DNA of 64,000 nt from Calcarisporiella thermophila CBS 279.70 (lineage: Eukaryota > Calcarisporiellomycota), in assembly GCF_041956535.1 (NCBI RefSeq), contig NW_027192208.1, positions 313,608 through 377,607 of the forward strand, written 5' to 3'. Of the stretch, positions 56,676 to 64,000 are shown piece after piece. The stretch's first letter is position 1; the number at the start of each line of letters is the position of its first letter. The notes below the pieces were generated by a model. The model did not search any database. It saw nothing but the letters and a program-made list of their open reading frames with translations, and was not told the origin of the DNA. The position numbers and the translations under genes were made by a program.

Positions 56676-57447
56676 TTTAAATGTTTTTATTTTTCGTGAA
56701 AAGGAATGGTAGAATCTGCAGAGCCAAGATATTCAGATTTTCAGACTTTTAGATTGAGACATTTTTCTGTGCTCGTGGCTGGGGTAAGTCTATTTGGTAT
56801 CTCTCTTCGATTATAATGGGCTGGATACATTAAATCGAGATTATTCAAGCGAACTAAATTTTGCTAGTATACAATAATAAATCAGAGTTGACCGCTGAAG
56901 AATCTGCTGTGGTTTTCTGTTTCAAGAGAAAAGATTCAATATCTTTTTTCGTGTATCCGTAACCAATCCTCAATTGGAATATTATTCGCCATTTCTTCCA
57001 GTTTTATAACAATCAATGTTTTATGATTGTGATGAATATGAGGCGCAGTATATCGTCTAATAGAAATATCTTCAATCTCTTGTCTCTCTATTCCTTTTCA
57101 CTCCTTCCCTCGTTGCCTTCTTGTCCTTTCTGGCTTCGTCTTTTTCTTTTTTGTTTACCTGCTCATCGGGAACAAAAGGATCAACTTAATAAACAAAAAA
57201 GTAGTACACACTTTCTAAAGAGATTTTTAACGTTTTCACAACTCTTTAGAGGTGATTCTTTTTTGTTTATTTTTCCACCGATATTTGTTCCAAAGCCCAA
57301 TCGTCACGATAATTTTCTTGTAATTTACGATCCAACAAAAGATTTTCTGCTTTACGCTATTGTCTATATTCCATATATATATACATTTTTTTCTTTATTT
57401 TATTTTTTGTTTTTATACATCAGCATTTTTTTGATTAATTTTTCATC
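56676..57447. promoter_or_regulatory. Divergent region between WW gene and PIN4-like gene
   Basis: AT-rich promoter region, about 770 bp. The open frame at 57023-57511 lies over the PIN4-like leader and first exon, is Phe/Leu-rich by composition and lacks motifs, so it is not called. Confidence 0.5.
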
Positions 57448-59029
57448 ATGTCCGACACTCAAGATCTTCAACAGCAAAGTCCCCCGCCGCAGCAACATCA
57501 AGAGTCGATGATGCCCTCCCGCTCTGATAGTATGCGGCGTAAGCCAAACACACCACGGGGCTACAAGGGTGATCGAAAAGATAAGCAGAAACACAAGGTA
57601 TTGGAACTATGAATGCTATCATGTTTACATTTTATCTTCCTTTATTCAATCACAAACCATCTTGCCTAATCTCCTAACAAATTCATGCTCTTATATTTTG
57701 ATTTAGAACGAAAAGAAAGCGGCTGAAAATGCCAATTTAACCCAACAACCTTCTGACGCTGTTGCTTCCCCTCCCATGCAACAGCAACCTTTTTCTCAGC
57801 CATTATCTCCGCCTCAGATGCAAACGCTTGCACCACAGACACCACAGAAGCAACAGCAATCGCAGCAGTCGCAAAATTCAACCACTCCAGTTGCGCAATC
57901 TCCAGTTGCTACAATAATGACGGAGGTGGAAGGCCAGCAAGTCGAAGTCATCCCTACTGCGATAGTCATCAAGAATATTCCATTTTCTCTCAAGCGTGAT
58001 GCACTTTTGGCATATATGTCTCAGCTTGATATCCCAAAGCCATATGCATTCAACTATCATTTCGATAATGGTGTCTTTCGTGGGTTAGCTTTTGCGAATT
58101 TTAGAACCATGGACGAGACAGCACAGGTTGTACAGATACTCAATGGATGTGAAGTGGGTGGAAGGAAGTTAAGGGTTGAGTACAAAAAGGTTTTAGCCGT
58201 GGGGCAGAGCCAAATGGGACTAGGACAGGCTCAAGGGATGGCAACTCCAGAGAAGCCAGAGAAAAAGCCTCAAGTGAACGCTAATGGAAAGGATTTGGGT
58301 GTCCAGGTGGAAAATGCTGGGAGGAAGGAGGGCGGTGAGAGTAAAAAAGAGAAAAAAAATGGGAAAAAGGAGGAAAAGCCTTCAGAAGATAGGGCAAGCG
58401 GAAGATCACCTCAACCTCAAAGGCAACCTATGACGCAGCAACAACAACAGCAGCACCAGCAACAGCAAATGTACCAAATGCAACAACAGCTAGATGTTCT
58501 GAACTTGAATGATCCGATGACTCTGCAATTTTATGACCAATTACTTTTATTCCGTGGAGATGGCGGACGCGATGAACTTGTATACTCTGGGTTGAATTTG
58601 GCACAACAACGAGTGGTCCAAATGATTGCACAAAAACTACAGCTGTACTATTATACCACTGCCGCTGCGGACAGCGACAGGGAGACAGAACAACAGTTGC
58701 ACATAGCACGACAACCAGCACCTGCAGTCAAACCTCCTCAACTCAAGAGCCTCAATCATCGACCTTCCCGCGAACGTTTGGCAGCCACCAATAGTGGAGC
58801 TGACCATATTTTACGTAAAGAGCGAAGCATGCCTGATTTGGTGGGGTCATCCCGCTCTGCATTACGCAAGGCGATGGGAAATGGGGCCGGAGCTGGAGGA
58901 TTCGGTTTGGGAGGAGTTGGAACAATGGGTGCGGGAGTAAGCGGAGATTTCATAGTTGTGCAGCCTGTGAGGCAACCTAAAGGCCCAGAGCCTGGGAGAA
59001 ACTTCGCTGCACGAATGGCAGTGGCATAA
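57448..59029 (+). CDS. Pin4/Cip1-type RNA-binding protein (RRM + R3H-like)
   Basis: Two exons. Exon 1: MSDTQDLQQQSPPPQQHQES, then SDSMRRKPNTPRGYKGDRKD. Intron 57597-57706. Exon 2 has a Gln/Pro-rich region, then an RRM: TAIVIKNIPFSLKRDALLAY, PKPYAFNYHFDNGVFRGLAF, ANFRTMDETAQVVQILNGCE, VGGRKLRVEYKKVL. This is very close to yeast Pin4/Mdt1 and fission yeast Cip1/Cip2. A Lys/Glu-rich and poly-Gln linker is followed by LDVLNLNDPMTLQFYDQLLL and GLNLAQQRVVQMIAQKLQLY, an R3H-like single-stranded nucleic acid-binding segment. The C-terminal SMPDLVGSSRSALRKAMGNG region is Gly-rich. These proteins affect mRNA turnover and G2/M or stress responses. Confidence 0.87.
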
Positions 59030-59055
59030 ATATAAATATAAATATAAATATATAT
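59028..59055 (+). repeat. AAATAT hexamer repeat at the PIN4-like stop codon
   Basis: About four to five units of AAATAT start inside the TAA stop codon and run into the 3' UTR. Length changes would not alter the protein. It includes AATAAA-like variants that may influence polyadenylation. Confidence 0.7.
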
Positions 59056-59708
59056 TAATTATTTTTATGGATGGATGTGCGTGTGTTGATACCAGTCGTA
59101 AATTGCTCTTTCAATTCATGCCCTTTCGCTTTTTGTGTTTTTTTTTTTCTTCCTTTATCTACAGTATTTAGAATTGACGACTTTATTGCGCATAAATAAA
59201 ATACGATATTGGATGAATTCAATAATAAAAACAAATGCCATAAGTGCAATTGAAAACTATTTACTTGATCAGAGCGAGTTTTTCCGTATTTAACACTGGC
59301 TTGAGACCAAAAATAATATGGTGTGCAAAACCAATGAAAGACTATCAGGCATTCGCGAAAAATTAATGCGAATCTAACTAATAACATTCAAATCCCTCCA
59401 ACGGGTATGGAACAGGCCAAGTTTACAGCATACGCCACCATTCTCTGTCGACGATAGCAAAGAATTGCAAAGTTGCCCGATATTCATTCAACTTAAAGGA
59501 CGACTATTACAGGTTTAAACAACCAAAAAATCATTCATTCCTATTAGTTGGATTTAAGAACTCCAGCAGCGCACTATAAAAATAGTCTCATTCTATTTTG
59601 AGAGACTTATTCTTTTGCTTGAGAAGTAAACTTTAGTTGATTTTTGAATGAACGAAAAATTTATTTTATAAAAAATTAAGTGAATATAAATCAGAATGCG
59701 TTGAGTAT
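59056..59708. other. Convergent intergenic between PIN4-like gene and hydrophobin 1
   Basis: AT-rich. AATAAAATAC and AATAATAAA at about 59195-59230 may be 3'-end signals. No gene was seen. Confidence 0.6.
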
Positions 59709-60062
59709 TTAAAGAGCGTTGGCAGAGAAACATTGAGCGGCACCAACGTTAGCGAGACCCTCCTGGTCGAAGGTGTCACAGCAAACGTGAGCCTGCTTGT
59801 TCTGGCACTTTTGGTTCACGGCAGCCGACACGCCGATGATGGCAGCAAGTGGAAGGTTGTCGATCAGACTGCATCCAGTGAAGACACCAACGGCAGCACC
59901 AAGTAAACCGTTGCCGTCAGCATCGTTCGAGTTCTGTTGGTTGCAGCAGGCAACCTTTTGGTTGGCATTGCAAGAGTTGGTAATGCCGCCCTTACCAGTT
60001 GGATGAGCCAGAACAGAGGCAATGAGGGTAACAAAAGCGACGAAGGAGAGTTTCATTTGCAT
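59709..60062 (-). CDS. Class I-type hydrophobin (copy 1)
   Basis: Single exon, 117 residues, signal peptide MQMKLSFVAFVTLIASVLAH. Eight Cys are in the hydrophobin order [10 protein letters not shown](7)CC(23)C(21)C(7)CC(15)C, with spacings counted by eye. The long third and fourth loops suit class I. Blocks: NSCNANQKVACCNQQN, NGLLGAAVGVFTGCSLIDNL, AAVNQKCQNKQAHVCCDTF. Hydrophobins self-assemble at air-water interfaces and coat aerial hyphae and spores. A TATA box lies about 120 bp upstream. Codon use is GC-richer than the flanks, as expected for strong expression. A paralogue lies 1.1 kb away on the same strand. Confidence 0.88.
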   Translation of the reverse strand: MQMKLSFVAFVTLIASVLAHPTGKGGITNSCNANQKVACCNQQNSNDADGNGLLGAAVGVFTGCSLIDNLPLAAIIGVSAAVNQKCQNKQAHVCCDTFDQEGLANVGAAQCFSANAL

Positions 60063-60179
60063 ATTGGAATTATTGATGAGTATTAGAGGTGAAATTAAGT
60101 TGATTATATGTGTAGATGAGTTGAAGAGTGAAGAGATGAAGAGTGAATTGATGAGCTGGAGAGGAATCCATTCGCCCTC

Positions 60180-60187
60180 TTTATATA
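60180..60187 (-). promoter_or_regulatory. TATA box of hydrophobin 1
   Basis: TATATAAA on the minus strand, about 120 bp before the ATG at 60062, with a CT/CA-rich leader between, typical of highly expressed fungal genes. Confidence 0.6.
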
Positions 60188-61186
60188 GATTTCTCGCAGG
60201 AAAAAAGTAGTCCTTTAGTGGTCGTTAAATATAACTTAATTTAGAATTAATCAGGCCGTTTCTTTAGATCCATTATATTCGAATCTCCTTTCGAGCGATT
60301 AAGTGCATATCATCCGGTAAACCCTTATAGAGGAATAGGATGGCGGGCGAGGGGATAATGAAATCGATTGCCAAAATCAGTGCTTAGCAACGTTGGTGAC
60401 TTACTAATATAGTAACAAGTTATTTTTTAACTTGAATTTTCTCTGCAAATATACCAGGCCTCTCTTGCATCCGTTTATTTTCCTACATTATGCTGGGTAT
60501 ACCCGCTGCAGTCAAAGTTCAATTACAGATTACTTGTTTTTGCTTTTGAGGCTTTTTATGTAATCCTCCATTGTTGAACGACCGATTTCTTTTTTAGTTA
60601 GGAATGAGATCTGCCAGTAAATGCCGCCCTCCTACCACAATGAAAAACAATAGGACAACACTCAAAAAAGCTCGACCCGAAATATGCTCACTCTCAAGTC
60701 TGCCGCTGAACAGCCCTCCAACCTACTGAATCCTGCTTTTACGGGTGCGTAATTCTTCTGCACCTCATAATAAATTATATATCCATGCAGGAATTCTGAG
60801 AGAAAAATGAATGCGAGTAATCAATATAGCCAATATGTTTAAGTTTACTTTATTCACATTTAGAAATATTCTCCATGTCGATTTCACTTTATTTCATTAT
60901 AGTAAAGTTGTAAATTTTTGCCGAAAGGGCTAATTCCTCAGAGCTTCGCTCGAAATAACAAAAAAATTCAAAAAAAAAATCTGTTTCATGCTTTTTTCTC
61001 GGAGAATGAGTATTATGTTATTTTCTTGAAGCACAATTGAATTTAATAAAAAATCATATCATGTTTATGAAATAAATCAGTCGAAATAAAGGATCTTTAT
61101 ATAGTCACTTTGGGTTAAATCAATTAAATGTTAAATGATCACAGCAAAATATTGCCAATAAAAATTGAAATGCAGATGAATAATAA
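60188..61186. other. Intergenic between the two hydrophobin genes
   Basis: Mostly AT-rich. A short GC-richer patch at 60684-60750 starts with ATG and ends in a good donor (CGG|GTGCGT), but I found no second exon. No other gene was seen. Confidence 0.55.
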
Positions 61187-61528
61187 TTAGAGAACATTGA
61201 GTGCGCTACAACTGACGAGATCAACATTGATGATTCCGTTCTGAACCTTCTCGTCACAGCACACAGTGGCCTGCTTGTTCTGGCACTTCTGGTTTACTGC
61301 AAGAGCAGCACCAAGGATTCCAACGGGGATGTTGTCAATGAGACTGCATCCAGTGAACACACCAATGGGGATGCCTAGGAGGCCATTCCCTCCTTTGTTC
61401 GTGTTTTGCTGGTTGCAGCAGTAGACGTGTTGGTTGGCGTTACAGCTGTTGGAAACACCTCCCTTGGGGTGGGCAGCAGCGGCGGCAATGAGAGCAAAGA
61501 TAGCAGCGAAAGAGAGTTGCATGCGCAT
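61187..61528 (-). CDS. Class I-type hydrophobin (copy 2)
   Basis: Single exon, 113 residues, signal peptide MRMQLSFAAIFALIAAAAAH. The same eight-Cys order as copy 1: NSCNANQHVYCCNQQNTN, NGLLGIPIGVFTGCSLIDNI, LAVNQKCQNKQATVCCDEKV, VSCSALNVL. It is roughly 60% identical to copy 1 by eye. The C-terminal loop after CC is the most different part. Two copies with the same orientation point to tandem duplication. Confidence 0.88.
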   Translation of the reverse strand: MRMQLSFAAIFALIAAAAAHPKGGVSNSCNANQHVYCCNQQNTNKGGNGLLGIPIGVFTGCSLIDNIPVGILGAALAVNQKCQNKQATVCCDEKVQNGIINVDLVSCSALNVL

Positions 61529-61622
61529 GTTGATAATATTTATGAAGTCAGGAAGTGAAAATGAAGTGAATTAAAATATGAGGAGGTGTGTTGTGGTTAG
61601 ATTCTCGAGACGACCACCAGCC
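61529..61622. other. 5' flank and probable leader of hydrophobin 2
   Basis: CA-rich leader sequence between the ATG and the TATTTAAA element at 61623-61630, with no other feature. Confidence 0.45.
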
Positions 61623-61630
61623 TTTAAATA
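61623..61630 (-). promoter_or_regulatory. TATA-like element of hydrophobin 2
   Basis: TATTTAAA on the minus strand, about 95-100 bp before the ATG at 61528. Placement is parallel to the copy 1 promoter. Confidence 0.5.
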
Positions 61631-63827
61631 CGCACTCTTTGGGTTAGAACAGCCAGTGACTTCTCGCAAATATTACTTTTTAAAGACTTAATTTCTTTCG
61701 CCTATTTTGATTGACGAGTGTTCGTTTGGATTTCCTACAACCAGATTACTTGCATTTGTTAAATTACTGTGTGCAGAACACATGCCTTGAAACTGTGGCG
61801 GAGACGGATCCGAATAAAATGTTGTCCCTAAAAAGGCTAATAATAACGAAGTTAGGTACCAAAATAGAACAAAGTTTTTAAAAACAGGACCTGACTCTGT
61901 TCTGAGATTTTGACCAGAACTTGTGTATGTCGGCACCAAATTATAGTTTCGAAAGTGTTCCTCTGATTTATCTCACAGATCGTAATTGTATAACAGCATA
62001 TCCGCTGAATTAATGCCAACAGACCGCCACGATGTACTTGATCCACTGTCATATAAATAGTAATGATACCACAGACAAGAAGTATATTGTATCTTGAAAA
62101 TATATATACTATCTGTCATCTGTACCATCGTCAATACCATAACCTATCATGACTACATTAAACAAAGTGAAATTAAAAAAATCCTTAAGTAAGAGGTTAA
62201 AGTAATTCTTACCTTATAGCGATGGCTCAAGCTACTTGATATTTTCTAAAAATAGATAATACAAACGGGCACGCCTACTAAAAAAAGCCACAGTAAAAGG
62301 CAGGTGGGAAATCCAGTTTGGCAGCAAGAATATGCAATGCGAATATATTGATCTCGGGGTTGGCGTTGATTTTGGACGAATTATTTGTTAGAGTTAATTG
62401 CCGATTCAATTAACTTTCAGCACATTTATTATCTTCACCAAACTTTATTAATAACTTCCATATGTATAAGGCATCCGTAGTTCTAGAGCCACACTGGATA
62501 ATTCTGCGATTTATCTCAGGTAGTTTCAAAAACCGGACCAATTCAATATCATATACTGCCACTATTTTTCCAGTCCATAATACCATTTTATAATACCGGT
62601 TAAGATTTGAGATTTCAAAATCCTGGCTCTGGTGGCACTCTTCGAATTTGAAACCCAAAATACCTTTCAGTAGAGCTCATATACTACAGAAACCAACGCA
62701 AACAAGGAGTATTTATGGGTGATCTTCATTTTGGTTTAATTTTCAAACAGCATGGCATCTCAGACGTCTGGTGGGCTCCAATACCTTTCGAACGTGCTGA
62801 GTGAAGGGATTTTTCATACTCTAAATTCTATTACCAAGTTGTCTAAAAACAATAAAGTGACCAATATTCTAATTGTTCATAAAAAGTTCCTCAGGTAGTA
62901 ATGTCTTTGGAATAATAATACTCTAAACCATAACTGTATTTTGTTTTTAGATATATAATTAAATTTTTTTATTAGATCAAATATTATTTATATTAACAAA
63001 TAACGGGAAAAGCATTTTGAATTTAAATCGTTAGACCATTCTGATTGTGGGAAAAGAGAAAGAAAAGTAAAAAAGTCCAATGAGACCAAGGTTAATATCA
63101 AACCATCATTGTCAAAATTCATAAGACATGCTGGGCATTAGTTATAGAATATTTTTAGATATGATTAAGTTCTTATACTGCAAAAGATAAAGAGAGAAGG
63201 ATTGAAAAATATTCATAAGAATTTAGGAAATCACTGATAAATTATTTTTGTTTTAATATTTTTAAAATCAAAATTTCAAGTTTACTGTTTGTTATTGCTA
63301 TATATTTAACAAAACATTCCCATGATAAACTCCAAACTCTGGTTGAATGCCTAGGCGAATATATCCAGCTTGAGTTGAAATTCTAATATTGAATGTAGGA
63401 AATAACTGAACAGTGAAAGGTTAGAGTCATTCGATATATTCATATAGAAGATTTGTAATAAAGCAAATTCTATTATGGATTTAGCTCCAAACCATCAAGT
63501 GCAAAAAACGTTTGTTCTAAATTAGCATCTAGATTTTAACAAATATAATAAAAGCTAGAGGTATTTTCAAGTATCTACCAGGTTTTATTAGCATACACTC
63601 ATAAACTAAATTATAATTCATTAACTGGCAAACATTAGCATTAGTTTTATTATACAAGTTGATTCACGAGCTTAAGGGGGATTCTGTTTGGCTCGTGTTA
63701 CAGTTGAATATTAAATCACAATAAAAATAAATTATATCATTTTCTTTCCTACTTTTTTGATGAAACACCGATAAATATAAAATTGGAAAAAAAGTATTTC
63801 TCAAAAGAAAAATTTGATTGCTAATTT
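61631..63827. other. 2.2-kb AT-rich region without a recognisable gene
   Basis: Open frames are all short and lack motifs, and none has a good start context. I saw no repeats long enough to mark a mobile element. Confidence 0.55.
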
Positions 63828-63900
63828 CACCCACACCAGGGATCGAACCTGGAATCTTCTGCTTAGGAGGCAGACGCCGTATCCATTTGGCCATGTGGGC
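63828..63900 (-). tRNA. trnR-CCU: tRNA-Arg (anticodon CCU)
   Basis: On the minus strand GCCCACA pairs with TGTGGGT (one G-U) as the acceptor stem, with discriminator G at 63828. The anticodon arm is TCTGC-CTCCTAA-GCAGA, giving anticodon CCU for Arg AGG codons. The T arm is CCAGG-TTCGATC-CCTGG, with the B-box GGTTCGATCC; the A-box region is TGGCCAAATGG. No intron. A T run follows on the minus strand (about 63805-63816) and could terminate Pol III. No CCA is encoded, as in eukaryotes. Confidence 0.93.
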
Positions 63901-64000
63901 TTTCCAGTTGTTTTGATGTTGGAGTGGCATCACAATATCTGCAGTAAGGTAACCAAGACAAGCCACATAATCCCTCTCAAGCCCGGGGGAGGGTTAGTGT

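Noticed and set aside
57023-57447. Phe/Leu-rich open frame in the PIN4-like leader
   Set aside because: It is a translation of T-rich 5' UTR and promoter sequence and overlaps the true start in another frame.

Overview
The window looks like nuclear DNA of a fungus. The genes are protein-coding, closely spaced on both strands, and cut by many short introns (roughly 45-110 nt) with GT..AG ends and CTAAC/CTAAT-like branch sites. Two class I-type hydrophobins, a Kar9 protein, a Pcl-type cyclin, a paxillin-like LIM protein and a yeast Pin4/Cip-type RRM protein point to Dikarya, most simply Ascomycota. Homologues of NuSAP, KICS2 (C12orf66), TMEM243 and DCAF12, best known from animals and absent from budding yeast as far as I know, suggest an early-diverging, gene-retaining lineage. 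A Taphrinomycotina fungus such as a Neolecta relative would fit, but that is inference.

Layout. 0-10.5 kb: the 5' part of a secreted CAP-domain protein with a repeat stalk, then mitochondrial presequence protease (CYM1), ATP10, and a PMT1-type protein O-mannosyltransferase. A 310-bp N gap follows at 10891-11200. 11.3-16 kb: a DCAF12-like WD protein and a NuSAP-like spindle protein. 16.3-18.5 kb: two neighbouring ribosomal protein genes (uS11, uL11) that share promoter motifs. 19.4-27.8 kb: PAM17, KICS2, a Pcl-like cyclin, a secreted DPBB/expansin-like protein with a large basic insertion, and NDUFA11. 29-41.3 kb: a Kar9 protein ending in a GAR/GAS2-like microtubule-binding domain, TMEM243, a LIM protein, HPRT, a BAG-domain protein divergent from a ubiquilin (DSK2), and eIF3d. 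41.5-64 kb is clearly more AT-rich and gene-sparse: TRM5, a small Cys-rich ORF, a GPI-type CAP protein, a PQ-loop transporter, a membrane coiled-coil protein of unknown function, an RRN11/TAF1A-like factor, a pair of WW/glycine-zipper paralogues with oppositely charged tails, a PIN4-like RRM+R3H protein, two hydrophobin paralogues, and tRNA-Arg(CCU).

Themes. Several genes serve mitochondria (CYM1, ATP10, PAM17, NDUFA11), translation (uS11, uL11, eIF3d, TRM5, tRNA-Arg, RRN11-like) and microtubules (NuSAP-like, Kar9-GAR). The right-hand half is enriched in secreted or surface proteins (CAP, hydrophobins). I saw no mobile element, CRISPR array or biosynthetic cluster. The most unusual items are the NuSAP and KICS2 homologues in a fungus, the Kar9-GAR architecture, the split DPBB protein, the acidic/basic WW pair and the motifs shared by the two ribosomal protein genes.
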